In this document: piece by piece, positions 18,476-27,159 of the stretch
How positions within the stretch are numbered: the first letter of the stretch is position 1
How the letters are laid out: each line of letters begins with the position of its first letter
NCBI GenBank assembly: GCA_030700315.1
Contig: JAUYJO010000033.1
Location: 1 to 64,000, forward strand
Origin: Gallionella sp.
GTDB taxonomy: Bacteria; Pseudomonadota; Gammaproteobacteria; Burkholderiales; Gallionellaceae
Length of the DNA stretch: 64,000 bases
Direction: 5' to 3'
Translations under genes and position numbers: made by a program
The notes under the pieces: model-generated
Databases searched by the model: none
The model's input: the letters and a program-made list of their open reading frames with translations, nothing else
Told to the model about the DNA's origin: nothing

Positions 18476-20002
18476 ATGAACTCCACCAGAAGAATTATCG
18501 ACATTCCGCTCAACCGCGTCGAAGGCGACCTGGAGGTTCGCGTCGAGCACGACGCTGGCGTGATCACCGATGCCTGGAGCGCCGGCATCCTGTATCGCGG
18601 CTTCGAAAACCTGTTGATCGGTCGCGGCGCCCTCGACGGGCTGGTGATGACGCCGCGCATTTGCGGCATCTGCTCGACCACCCATCTGATGGCCGCCGCC
18701 CGCGCGCTCGACGCGATTGCCGGCGTTACGCCGCCGGATAACGCCATCCGCCTGCGCAACATCGCGCTGATGGCGGAACATGTGCAAAGCGACGTGCGCC
18801 AGAGCGTGATGATGTTCATGGCCGATTTTGCCAACCCGGCGCATCAGAAGCACTCGCTGTTCGAGCAGGCGCAGCAACGCTACACCACGATGGGCGGCAG
18901 CTCGTTTATCGACGTCATCCGCGAAACGAAAAAAGTACTCGAAGTCGTCGCGATGATCGGCGGACAGTGGCCGCATTCTTCCTACATGGTGCCGGGCGGC
19001 ATCGCCTTCGAGCCATCGCAGGCGCATCTGCTGCAATGCCTGCAGATCGTGCGCAGCTACCGGCAATGGTATGAGCGCCGCGTTCTCGGGTGCAGCATCG
19101 AACGCTGGCTGGCGGTGGACAGCCGCGCCGCGCTGGATACCTGGCTGGACGAGAGCGATGCACAGCGCGACAGCGAGGTGGGTTTCCTGCTGCGTTTCGG
19201 GCGCGAATTCGGGCTCGATAATATCGGTCGCGGCAATGAGGCGTTCCTGTCCTGCGGTTCGCTCGATCTGCCGTCTGACACGGCGGTACACGCCCAGACA
19301 CTACACCAGACACGCCAACTGGTGTCGGCAGGCGTCGTGCGCCGTGCGGCGGCGGAAGCCTTCGACCATGAGAAAATTGCCGAGGATGTCTCGCATGCGT
19401 ACTACAAGAATGCGCTGGGCGCTCTCCATCCGTCTATAGGAGAAACGCAACCCAACGTGACAGGGCGCGAAGGCCGCGCCTATTCTTGGATTAAGGCGCC
19501 TCGCTATGACGGTTCGGCAGTCGAGACCGGCCCCTTGGCCGAAGCGGTGATTGACCGTCGCCCCCTGTTTTTGGATTTTCTCAACGGCCCGGGCGTCTCG
19601 TCGCTGACCCGGCAACTCGCTCGTCTGACGCGCCCGGCGACTCTGCTGACGGCCATGGAAACCTGGCTCGGCGAATGCATCGCCACGCACGGCGGTGCGA
19701 TTATCGCCGGAGATGGCCAAGTGCCAGATGGTCGTGGCGTCGGCCTGACCCAGGCCGCGCGCGGCGCGCTCGGCCACTGGGTGAGCATTGAAAACGGCAA
19801 GATCGCCCGCTATCAGATCATCACGCCGACAGCCTGGAACGGCTCGCCGCGCGATGCAAGCGGCGCGCGCGGCGCGTGGGAAGAAGCGCTGGTCGGCACC
19901 CCCATCGCCGATCCGGATAACCCGGTCGAAGCGGGCTACGTCGTCCGCTCCTTCGACCCCTGTCTGGTATGCGCCGTGCATACCGTGAAACGCAGTAACT
20001 AA
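18476..20002 (+). CDS. Cytosolic [NiFe] hydrogenase large subunit, HoxC/HupV-like (group 2)
   Basis: A 508-aa catalytic-type subunit. The nickel motifs are RICGIC (residues 61-66) and DPCLVCAVH (494-502). Only six residues (TVKRSN) follow His502, against about 15 in HyaB here. Sensory HupV/HoxC proteins typically end at or near this histidine and need no processing. The overall length and motif context (RVEGDLEVRVEHD; WPHSSYMVPGG; APRYDGSAVETGPLA) match group 2 enzymes. It lies 41 bases after the small-subunit gene and 1 base before the protease gene. A sensor function is inferred from the neighbours. Confidence 0.9.
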   Translation: MNSTRRIIDIPLNRVEGDLEVRVEHDAGVITDAWSAGILYRGFENLLIGRGALDGLVMTPRICGICSTTHLMAAARALDAIAGVTPPDNAIRLRNIALMAEHVQSDVRQSVMMFMADFANPAHQKHSLFEQAQQRYTTMGGSSFIDVIRETKKVLEVVAMIGGQWPHSSYMVPGGIAFEPSQAHLLQCLQIVRSYRQWYERRVLGCSIERWLAVDSRAALDTWLDESDAQRDSEVGFLLRFGREFGLDNIGRGNEAFLSCGSLDLPSDTAVHAQTLHQTRQLVSAGVVRRAAAEAFDHEKIAEDVSHAYYKNALGALHPSIGETQPNVTGREGRAYSWIKAPRYDGSAVETGPLAEAVIDRRPLFLDFLNGPGVSSLTRQLARLTRPATLLTAMETWLGECIATHGGAIIAGDGQVPDGRGVGLTQAARGALGHWVSIENGKIARYQIITPTAWNGSPRDASGARGAWEEALVGTPIADPDNPVEAGYVVRSFDPCLVCAVHTVKRSN

Positions 20003-20003
20003 A

Positions 20004-20429
20004 ATGGCCGCCCGCATCCTCTGCATCGGCAACCGCTTTATCGGCGAAGACGACTTCGGGCCGAGGGTCTACGACACGCTGGCGGGCATGGAGCGCCCGG
20101 AGGAGGTGGAGATCGTCGATGGCGGCTTGGCTGGCCTCAACCTGCTGCGCTATCTCGAAGATGGAAGGCAGGTGGTCTTCGTCGACGCGGTCAGCGGCTT
20201 CGCGCCGATGGGCGAGCTCACCGTCATCGACGGCGACCTCATCGCGCGCCAGTCTACGGGCAGCTTTGGCCACGCAGCCGGTTTGCCGTTTCTGCTGCGC
20301 GTCCTGCCCGCTGTGGTCGACAATCCGCCGCCACGGATTCGCCTCGTCGGCTGCGAAGGGGGCGCATCGGACGGCGCGGTGCTGGATGCGGCACGCCTCA
20401 GTTTGCGACTCGCGCTGGAGGCTAGATGA
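20004..20429 (+). CDS. Hydrogenase maturation protease (M52 family), second copy
   Basis: A 141-aa protein, shorter than HyaD. Its core is ILCIGNRFIGEDDFGPRVYD (Glu nickel ligand), IVDGGLAGLNLL and VFVDAVSGFAP (Asp). The third ligand is less obvious: HAAGLPFLLRVLP occupies the position of the conserved His loop. The ATG comes directly after the large-subunit TAA. Its presence suggests the six-residue tail of the neighbouring large subunit is cut, or that the protein has another maturation role. Both are inference. Confidence 0.85.
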   Translation: MAARILCIGNRFIGEDDFGPRVYDTLAGMERPEEVEIVDGGLAGLNLLRYLEDGRQVVFVDAVSGFAPMGELTVIDGDLIARQSTGSFGHAAGLPFLLRVLPAVVDNPPPRIRLVGCEGGASDGAVLDAARLSLRLALEAR

Positions 20430-20430
20430 A

Positions 20431-20542
20431 CCCAGATAATCCATTTGAGCGTAGGTCGGGCTTCAGCCCGACATGTCGGGTTAAAACCCGACCTACAACC
20501 CCTTGCTTTTGCAATGCCCCAATAGCTAATGAAATATCTGGG
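20431..20542. repeat. Family B MITE-like element, 112 bp
   Basis: The termini CCCAGATAATCC and ATATCTGGG are imperfect inverted repeats; other copies show the cleaner pair ...GATAATCCATT / AATGGATTATC... Between them lies the strong hairpin GTAGGTCGGGCTTCAGCCCG with a second GGGTTAAAACCC arm. It begins one base after the protease stop codon. Other full copies are at 45244-45354 and 51209-51320. No internal gene is present, so any movement would need an outside transposase. Confidence 0.8.
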
Positions 20543-20723
20543 ATGAACCCGCACGACATTACTCTGACCAAACGCTGCATGAAGTTTCGTAGCCCGGATG
20601 CCTGTCCTGAGCAAGGTCGAAGGGAAGCGCAGCGTAATCCGGGAGTGTCCGGCAGGGCGCAAGTTTTTGTAGGGTGGGCACGCTTCTGTGCCCACGCGGA
20701 TATCTGCATGGAGATATACATTC
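20543..20723. other. Leader of the hybrid kinase gene, with two further short palindromes
   Basis: It contains a GTAGCCCGGAT ... ATCCGGGA inverted pair (about 20590-20645) and a GGGTGGGCACGC / GTGCCCACGC hairpin (about 20674-20699). These are typical intergenic repeats of this genome. Together with the preceding family B element they separate the hydrogenase trio from the kinase by almost 300 bases, so the kinase may have its own promoter. No clear promoter is seen. Confidence 0.45.
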
Positions 20724-23261
20724 ATGGAATACCGTAAGCCGATGCCAGTCGTCTCGTTGAGCAACACCGTGCTCTATGCGGGCACAGAACGCCGCGATCC
20801 CATGCACGACAACGTGCGCAGCGCGCTTGAAGAAGAAAACCGCCTGTTGCTCGAGGAAGTTCGCGTGTCGCGGGACGCGGCGGATATCACCACCAAACTG
20901 GTGGTCGAGCAGTTCGAGAAAACCGAGGCGCTGCTGGCGCATGTCGAAAATAAAAATCTTCAATTGGAGCAGGAAATTGCCATGCGCAAGCGCATGGAGG
21001 CCGAGTTACAGAAAGCAAAGGAGACGGCAGATGAGGCCAGTCGCGCAAAAAGTGACTTCCTTGCCAACATGAGCCACGAGATCCGCACGCCGATGAACGC
21101 GATCATCGGCATGTCGCATCTGGCCTTGCAGACCGACTTGAACGCCAAGCAGCGCAACTATATCGAAAAAGTGGAGAATGCCGCCCGGAACCTGCTCGGC
21201 ATCATCAACGACATACTGGATTCCTCCAAGATCGAAGCGGGCAAAATGGAGCTCGAACAGGCCGATTTCTATCTGGAAGATGTCATGGAACACCTGGCCG
21301 ATCTTTCCGTCGTCAAGGCGCAGGACAAAGGGCTGGAGCTGCTGTTCGACGTGGGCACCGATGTGCCGACGGCGCTGGTCGGCGATTCGTTGCGGCTCGG
21401 GCAGGTGATCATCAACCTGGTGAACAACGCGATCAAGTTCACCGAAAAAGGTGAAATCACGCTGGGCGTCCACAAAATCGCCGATGAGCCGGGCGGGGTA
21501 CGTTTGCGCTTCGACATTACCGATACCGGCATCGGCCTCACCGGGGAACAGCGCGGCAGGTTGTTCAGCGCTTTCTCCCAGGCCGACGCATCGACCACCC
21601 GCAAGTACGGCGGCACCGGCCTAGGCTTGACCATCAGCAAGAGCATGGTGGGGCTGATGGGAGGCGAAATCGGTGTCGACAGCGAACCGGGCAAAGGCAG
21701 CACCTTCCACTTCACCGCCAAATTTGGCTTGCAGCCCGAGCAGCGCCATCTCATTACCACCATCGAGGAAGCGACGGGGCTGCGCGTGATGGTGGTGGAC
21801 GACAATTTAAGCGCGCGCGAAATCATGCTATCTATTCTGGTGTCGCTGAAGTTCCACGCGACGGCCGTGAGCAGCGGCCTGGAAGCGATCGACGAACTGG
21901 AGCGGGCCCAGCTGGAAGGCAAGCCTTATGGTCTGGTGCTGATGGACTGGATGATGCCGGGCATGGACGGCATCGAAACCATCCAGCGCATCCGCGCCGA
22001 TGACAGGCTGGTGGATACACAGACATTCATCATGGTAACGGCCCACAAGCGCGATGACTTGATGCAGCGCGCGCATGACACGCAAATCGAAGGCGTGTTG
22101 ATCAAACCGGTGAGCCCCTCTACGTTGGTCGACAGCATACTCAACGCCTTCGGCAAAGAGGCCGTGCAGCGCCCGCGCAAAAAAGGGCGGCAGGATGAAT
22201 GCGTCGCCGCAGAAAAAGCCATGCGCGGCGCGTATCTGCTGCTGGTGGAAGATAACGCGGTCAACCAGGAGCTGGCCTTGGAAATTCTCACGGCTGCCGG
22301 TATCCGGGTCGACGTTGCCAACAATGGCGCCGAGGCGGTGGAGAAGGTGGCGCGGGCCGATTACGACGGCGTGCTGATGGACTGCCAGATGCCGGTGATG
22401 GACGGCTTCGAGGCCACCCGCAAGATTCGCGAAGATACACGTTTTGCCCATCTCCCGATTCTCGCCATGACCGCCAACGCCATGGCGGGGGACAAAGAAA
22501 AGTGTATCGAATGCGGCATGAACGACCACATCGCCAAACCGATTGACGTCGACCAACTCTTCATCACCCTGGGATACTGGATCAGGCCGAAAGCGCCCGT
22601 CGCCCAATCAAGCGCCGAATTAAAAATTGCGAAAGCGGCGAAAGACGATGAAGTGCCCTATATCGCCGGTTTGGAAACAGACAAGGCATTGCGGCGCGTC
22701 GGCGGCAGCGTCAAGCTGTTACGCAAGCTGCTCAACCGTTTCAGCGAAAACGAGGGGGATGTCATCAAGCGCATCAAGGCGGCCATCGAGAACAACGACG
22801 CCAGCACCGCCACCCGTGAAGCGCATACGGTAAAAGGGCTGGCGGGAAATATTGGCGCCATCAAAATGGCGGAGTGCGCCGGCGTGGTCGAGGATATGTT
22901 GCGGCGGGGCGAGTCCGATGGCCTGGCGCTGGTTTTGGATGCGATGGAGCAGGAGCTGGCTACCCTGCTGGAGCGGATAGTCGCCGTGATGGGGTCGCCC
23001 CAAGCAGCGGAAGAGGCGCCGGCGACCGGCAAAAACGTGAATAGGGTGGTGCTCGCCCACGAGTTGCGGCAGCTTGCCGCCCTGCTGGCGGATGATGATT
23101 CCAAAGCTGGCAAGATAGTGGACGGCATCGCGGACAACCTCGGCGCGGCGGGCCAGGATGCTGCCGCCAAACAGCTCAAAAAACTTATCACCAAATATGA
23201 TTTTGAAGGGGCGATGGATAAGTTGAACGAAATAGCGCTGGCTTTGGGGGTTGTTCTATGA
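20724..23261 (+). CDS. Soluble hybrid histidine kinase (HisKA-HATPase-REC-REC-HPt)
   Basis: An 845-aa protein. An N-terminal coiled coil (about 30-105) leads into HisKA with SHEIRTPMN (His118), then HATPase_c ([15 protein letters not shown]). REC1 spans about 352-475 ([15 protein letters not shown]), REC2 about 500-625 ([18 protein letters not shown]) and HPt about 660-760 ([12 protein letters not shown]). There are no membrane segments and no PAS domain, so it has no evident input domain. As a soluble kinase beside a soluble HoxBC-like hydrogenase it is a candidate HoxJ/HupT equivalent, signalled through its N-terminal coiled coil. Start: ATG at 20724 with GGAG 10 bases upstream; an upstream start and ATG 20802 are alternatives. 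Confidence 0.93.
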   Translation: MEYRKPMPVVSLSNTVLYAGTERRDPMHDNVRSALEEENRLLLEEVRVSRDAADITTKLVVEQFEKTEALLAHVENKNLQLEQEIAMRKRMEAELQKAKETADEASRAKSDFLANMSHEIRTPMNAIIGMSHLALQTDLNAKQRNYIEKVENAARNLLGIINDILDSSKIEAGKMELEQADFYLEDVMEHLADLSVVKAQDKGLELLFDVGTDVPTALVGDSLRLGQVIINLVNNAIKFTEKGEITLGVHKIADEPGGVRLRFDITDTGIGLTGEQRGRLFSAFSQADASTTRKYGGTGLGLTISKSMVGLMGGEIGVDSEPGKGSTFHFTAKFGLQPEQRHLITTIEEATGLRVMVVDDNLSAREIMLSILVSLKFHATAVSSGLEAIDELERAQLEGKPYGLVLMDWMMPGMDGIETIQRIRADDRLVDTQTFIMVTAHKRDDLMQRAHDTQIEGVLIKPVSPSTLVDSILNAFGKEAVQRPRKKGRQDECVAAEKAMRGAYLLLVEDNAVNQELALEILTAAGIRVDVANNGAEAVEKVARADYDGVLMDCQMPVMDGFEATRKIREDTRFAHLPILAMTANAMAGDKEKCIECGMNDHIAKPIDVDQLFITLGYWIRPKAPVAQSSAELKIAKAAKDDEVPYIAGLETDKALRRVGGSVKLLRKLLNRFSENEGDVIKRIKAAIENNDASTATREAHTVKGLAGNIGAIKMAECAGVVEDMLRRGESDGLALVLDAMEQELATLLERIVAVMGSPQAAEEAPATGKNVNRVVLAHELRQLAALLADDDSKAGKIVDGIADNLGAAGQDAAAKQLKKLITKYDFEGAMDKLNEIALALGVVL

Positions 23262-23324
23262 GGCGTTTCGTTTTTGCGTCTGATCCGGCATCAATGAACT
23301 ATTGGCATCAATGAATTAATTTAG

Positions 23325-23483
23325 GGAGACAGAAATCACAAACGTACCGTTTGGCCATGAACCTCACGATGATGTAGGTCGGGATTCATCCCGACGGGGT
23401 TGGGTTATGCGGCGCTCTGTCGGGATGAATCTCGACCTACGAAACCCACCCACGGTTCATAAAAGGTACTTTTACAATTTCTG
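23325..23483. repeat. Family C MITE-like element, ~159 bp, copy 1
   Basis: Imperfect terminal inverted repeats (GGAGACAGAAATCACAAACG and the complement of AAAGGTACTTTTACAATTTC) flank a long inner palindrome, GTAGGTCGGGATTCATCCCG ... CGGGATGAATCTCGACCTAC. A reversed copy is at 39421-39579, where it again sits in a gene boundary. It fills the gap between the kinase and the HD-GYP regulator. Confidence 0.75.
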
Positions 23484-23501
23484 CATCACTTAGAGGAACA
23501 T

Positions 23502-24575
23502 ATGATCGAATTACAAACAAAACAAACGATTCTGGTCGTGGATGATACGCCCGAAAATATTGATCTGTTGACCGAGGTTCTCGACCCACATTACCGCACA
23601 CGGGTAGCGATCAATGGCGAGAAGGCGCTGAAAATTGCCTTTTCCAATACGCCTCCCGATCTCATTCTGCTCGATATCATGATGCCGGGCATGGACGGAT
23701 ATGAAGTATGCAAAAGTCTGAAGGAGAACCCGGGCACGCAGGGTATTCCGGTGATTTTTGTCACCGCCATGAGCGAAGTGGCGGACGAGAAGAAAGGGCT
23801 GGAAATGGGGGCGGTGGACTACATCGCCAAGCCGATCAGCCCGGCAATCGTGCTGGCGCGCGTCAAGACCCATCTTGCACTTTACGACCAGACGCGCCAT
23901 CTGGAGACCATGGTTGAGGAGCGCACCGCCGAGCTCGAAAAAGCCCGGCGGCATATTATCTGCCGCCTCGGGCGTGCTTCCGAATTTAAGGACAACGAAA
24001 CCGGCAATCATGTCATCCGCATGAGCCATTATGCCCGACTGATCGCCGAAGCCGCCGGTTTGGGCGAAGAATCCGTGAATATACTGTTTAACGCCGCGCC
24101 AATGCACGATGTCGGCAAGATCGGTATCCCCGACAACATCATGCTCAAGCCCGGCAAGCTCGACGAAACCGAATGGGTAGTGATGCGTATGCATCCGGCA
24201 ATGGGCGCGGAAATTATCGGCATCCATCCCGGCACTCTGCTCCAGACAGCGCACAGCGTCGCGTTAGCGCACCACGAAAAATGGGACGGCAGCGGTTACC
24301 CAAAAAAACTCAAGGGCGAGGAAATTCCATTTTTGGCGCGGATTGTCGCTATCGCCGATGTTTTTGACGCCCTGACATCGGATCGCCCTTACAAAAAGGC
24401 TTGGGCTATAGAAGAGGCGGTGCTTGAAATAGAAAATTGCGCCGGCACACACTTCGACCCCGATTTGATCGAACCTTTCAAGACGGCATTGCCCCAAATT
24501 CTGAAAATCATGGAACAGTATTCCGATAAGCACGGCGCAATGGATGACTTGGCTTTTATCAAAAGCGGCGGCTAA
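23502..24575 (+). CDS. Response regulator with HD-GYP c-di-GMP phosphodiesterase domain (RpfG-like)
   Basis: A 357-aa protein. REC is at about 8-125 with phospho-acceptor Asp in LILLDIMMPGMDG and Lys in AKPISP. A short helical linker leads to the HD-GYP domain at about 150-345, with the intact motifs MHDVGKIGIPD, HHEKWDGSGYP, IADVFDALTSDRPY. It hydrolyses c-di-GMP when phosphorylated. A ribosome-binding site (AGAGGAAC) precedes the ATG. It is the only response regulator next to the hybrid kinase, so it is the likely output of the H2-linked signalling genes: hydrogen may lower or raise c-di-GMP and change motility or attachment. Confidence 0.95.
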   Translation: MIELQTKQTILVVDDTPENIDLLTEVLDPHYRTRVAINGEKALKIAFSNTPPDLILLDIMMPGMDGYEVCKSLKENPGTQGIPVIFVTAMSEVADEKKGLEMGAVDYIAKPISPAIVLARVKTHLALYDQTRHLETMVEERTAELEKARRHIICRLGRASEFKDNETGNHVIRMSHYARLIAEAAGLGEESVNILFNAAPMHDVGKIGIPDNIMLKPGKLDETEWVVMRMHPAMGAEIIGIHPGTLLQTAHSVALAHHEKWDGSGYPKKLKGEEIPFLARIVAIADVFDALTSDRPYKKAWAIEEAVLEIENCAGTHFDPDLIEPFKTALPQILKIMEQYSDKHGAMDDLAFIKSGG

Positions 24576-24636
24576 ATCTGCTTTTGCCCGAGTCTGGCAG
24601 CCGTTCGGTAGAGTCTAGCGACAGGCAAAACCGGCA

Positions 24637-24804
24637 TCACGCCGGGTATTCGCCGCTTCTCATGGTTGCTGAGGGGGGAGGATCGCCGCACATATCGATG
24701 CGACTGATTTTTCCGCCCTTCACATGGGCAAATACGCAGGCGACCAGGTTTTCTTTGTTGCCTTCTGCCGTGACGACGCATTCATCAGCCAGTTCAAGTT
24801 GTGT
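24637..24804 (-). pseudogene. Remnant of a SnoaL/NTF2-like protein C-terminus
   Basis: Read on the minus strand, an open segment with no start codon (a TGA precedes it) translates to LADECVVTAEGNKENLV, then VFAHVKGGKISRIDMCGDPP before TGA. The strand pattern and the VKGGKI.RID ending are typical of the last half of SnoaL-like domains, which occur as complete genes at 39.6 and 45-46 kb. It is a decayed copy left behind the HD-GYP gene. Confidence 0.5.
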
Positions 24805-24876
24805 TCAACCGGGATAATCCTAGATTCCTCAGTTGACCAAAGACACTCAGATAATTCAAGGAATTGAGAGGATTTT

Positions 24877-24934
24877 GTGGGTGCGAATTTATTCGCACAT
24901 AACTCGTTGGATGTGCGAATAAATTCGCACCCAC
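24877..24934. repeat. Perfect 24-bp inverted repeat with 10-base loop (family F)
   Basis: The arms (24877-24900 and 24911-24934), beginning GTGGGTGCGAATTTATTCGC, are exactly complementary and themselves contain the smaller palindrome TGCGAATAAATTCGCA. It lies between convergent genes, 3' to both the HD-GYP gene (plus) and the HDOD gene (minus), so it could stop transcription from both sides, although no clean T-run is present. Confidence 0.7.
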
Positions 24935-24988
24935 ATAGGCTTCAACAGAGGAATTCAGGATAATTCATTGATGCCCTGTTTCAAGTAT

Positions 24989-25825
24989 TCAGGCCAGGAA
25001 TTGCTCGGTAATTTCTTCAAAGTATGCCTGCTCGTCATCCGCTTGAAGGCCAAGCTCCGCAAGCACTTCTTCGCGTATTTTCCACCAGAGTTGATGATCG
25101 GTGCGCGTCACGCGGTGATAGAAGTGGATCGCCAGTTGCAATGTGGCCACCAAGGTTCGTACCGCACCCAGCTCCTCGTGCGGCATTTCGTGGTGGTATA
25201 GAATGGCCTGGCAAATAAAATCTGGCAGCTTCCAGTGGTGTGCCACCAAATAGCCGATGCTGCAGTGATCAACATTGAAAAGCGCATCCTCTTCAGCCAG
25301 GTTAGGCCAGCAGGTAGTGTTGTCCAGATGCAGCTTGGTGCAGTAATCGGGAAATCGCTGCATCAATACTGGCACGCCACACTCGTGAAAAATTCCGGCC
25401 ATGTAAGCCTGATCCGGGAAGATGTTGCACACCGAAACACGGTCTGCCGCAATCAGAGCCGCAAGCTGCGCCACCTCTTGTGAACGTGTCCAGAAGATGT
25501 CTAAGGATTTTCGCGTTGTATCGGAAATGCTGGTGGAGAGTGCGATGGCTTGCACCAGATTGCAGGTTTGCTTGACGCCGATCACCATCAGCACCTGTTC
25601 GAGCGTATTAAGATGTTTGTTGCAGCCAAATACCGGCGAGCGCGCTGTTTTGAACAGCATCGCCGTGACACCGGGATCGTGCGAAATGATGCGGGCCAGA
25701 TCTTTCATGCTGAAATCGTCGGAGGTGAGTTTTGCCTGAAGTTCGAGCAACACCTTGGGTTGGGGCGGGAGCTTGATGCCTTTGGCAACCAGTTCCTTTA
25801 TGGCTTTTTCGATATCGATGTGCAT
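24989..25825 (-). CDS. HDOD-domain signalling protein
   Basis: A 278-aa protein with a single HDOD domain (about residues 15-210). It has the PPQPKVLLELQ entry, ISHDPGVTAMLFKTA, and the later HECGVPVLMQRFPDY and HHWKLPDFICQAILYHHE segments. HDOD domains resemble HD hydrolases but usually lack catalytic metal ligands and act as regulatory scaffolds in two-component and motility circuits. No output domain is fused. It is a single gene between the hydrogen-linked HD-GYP regulator (convergent) and the Wadjet operon. Its partner is unknown. Confidence 0.88.
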   Translation of the reverse strand: MHIDIEKAIKELVAKGIKLPPQPKVLLELQAKLTSDDFSMKDLARIISHDPGVTAMLFKTARSPVFGCNKHLNTLEQVLMVIGVKQTCNLVQAIALSTSISDTTRKSLDIFWTRSQEVAQLAALIAADRVSVCNIFPDQAYMAGIFHECGVPVLMQRFPDYCTKLHLDNTTCWPNLAEEDALFNVDHCSIGYLVAHHWKLPDFICQAILYHHEMPHEELGAVRTLVATLQLAIHFYHRVTRTDHQLWWKIREEVLAELGLQADDEQAYFEEITEQFLA

Positions 25826-25941
25826 GGGTAATATTTCTGATTTTAAGTTTGTCGTGAGGGTGGATTATGGCTTATCCATAAGAGGGCGCTCAAGCTTGTA
25901 AAAATTTGAGAAATGCGATACTTGCAATGAATTATTTTGGC

Positions 25942-27135
25942 TCACGGAACCCCGCACTTTGCCAGGGCGGCTTCTACCCAGGCGAAACCGATGCGCTCTT
26001 GCTCAAGGCGTAACGAGGGCGCCAGGCGGTTGCAACGCAGATCATCGTAGAGCGCCGCTTCTTCGGGATGCAAACGGATCAACTCCCGAGTTGTCGGGCT
26101 ATCTTCTCTTCCCCAGAATGCGCGGTGTTCCAGCAAGGTTTCGCGATCCATCAACAGAGATTGAGTTGCTGGAAAGTGGCTGCGTAACTGGTCGAGGATG
26201 GCAAAGCCGTGGCTGTCAATATCGCCCCAGTAGAAAATCTCTTTTTGCCGCAACCAGTCGGCTTGGGCGAGATGCTCAAAACCGTAGCCTGAGCCAAACA
26301 AAACCAGGCTGTTCGGCACGCGCGGGAAGGCGAGTAAGTTGATTTCATTCTCCGTCATGAAGACCCGTTTGACAGGCAAGACGAGTTGGGCGAATTCGCC
26401 GCATGACACAGTAAGATCGGACAGACCCTGAATAAAAAATTTCGGGTCGAGAATGCGGAAGCGGATTTGCGCGGGTTTGCGCTTGAAGGCATAGCGCATT
26501 TCAAACCCGCCGGCGCCGATGTGCTGGGCATTGACGGATTCGGGCGGGAGCACGACATCCAGCAGCTCGCCCAGCAAGCTCCGGTGGCGCTCGATGAATT
26601 TGGTATCAACTCCGGTTGCGTCTATCTGACGAAGGTAAACGCCTGAACGCGGATGGCGTGCCACCCAGTCCAGCACGGCAAGCAATCGTGGCCAGCTTTC
26701 GGCATGGCCGAGCGCGGTCAGCGGATGTTTGGTCAGCCATGCAGCAAGCGCAGGATAAGCTCCCAGGATGGTTGTGGTCAGGGCGCGAAATCGGGCCGCA
26801 TCACGCTGCTTGCCGATCAGCGCCAGGCCATCCTGTTCGCTTTCAAAAATGGCAGCCACGGGTATCCGGTTGCGTCCCAGTTGGCGGTGATTGAGCTCGC
26901 GCCACTCCAGCGCATAACCGGCACCGGTTTGCTCTCTGGATGCCGCAACCAGCGTTGCGATCCATTGTCGCGCCAATTCAAAGTGTTCCGCGAGCGCCTG
27001 CGTATTCGGCTTCTTCAGGGGAATGCGCAACGGGAATACCGGCTCTCCCGCCAGCATTGCGCTCAGGATGCGGCCATTTTCCCACTCGCGGCGCACCCGG
27101 TTGCGGATGTCGTCAGGCGTGGACCAATCACTCAT
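25942..27135 (-). CDS. jetD: Wadjet nuclease subunit JetD (DUF3322/DUF2220)
   Basis: A 397-aa protein. The N-terminal DUF3322-type arm (about 1-200) is followed by a toprim-like DUF2220 domain with the metal-binding signature YWGDIDSHGFAIL (around residue 305) and an upstream acidic patch in MTENEINLLAFP. JetD cleaves circular plasmid DNA after the SMC-like JetABC motor has extruded it into loops. It is last in the jetB-jetC-jetD run, 24 bases after jetC. Key acidic residues are present, so the nuclease looks intact. Confidence 0.93.
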   Translation of the reverse strand: MSDWSTPDDIRNRVRREWENGRILSAMLAGEPVFPLRIPLKKPNTQALAEHFELARQWIATLVAASREQTGAGYALEWRELNHRQLGRNRIPVAAIFESEQDGLALIGKQRDAARFRALTTTILGAYPALAAWLTKHPLTALGHAESWPRLLAVLDWVARHPRSGVYLRQIDATGVDTKFIERHRSLLGELLDVVLPPESVNAQHIGAGGFEMRYAFKRKPAQIRFRILDPKFFIQGLSDLTVSCGEFAQLVLPVKRVFMTENEINLLAFPRVPNSLVLFGSGYGFEHLAQADWLRQKEIFYWGDIDSHGFAILDQLRSHFPATQSLLMDRETLLEHRAFWGREDSPTTRELIRLHPEEAALYDDLRCNRLAPSLRLEQERIGFAWVEAALAKCGVP

Positions 27136-27159
27136 GGGAGGGGGCTCATGGATGGGCGC

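Noticed and set aside
24572-24781. A 69-aa Arg-rich minus-strand gene
   Set aside because: It is a shadow frame; the neighbouring frame carries the recognisable SnoaL-like remnant instead.
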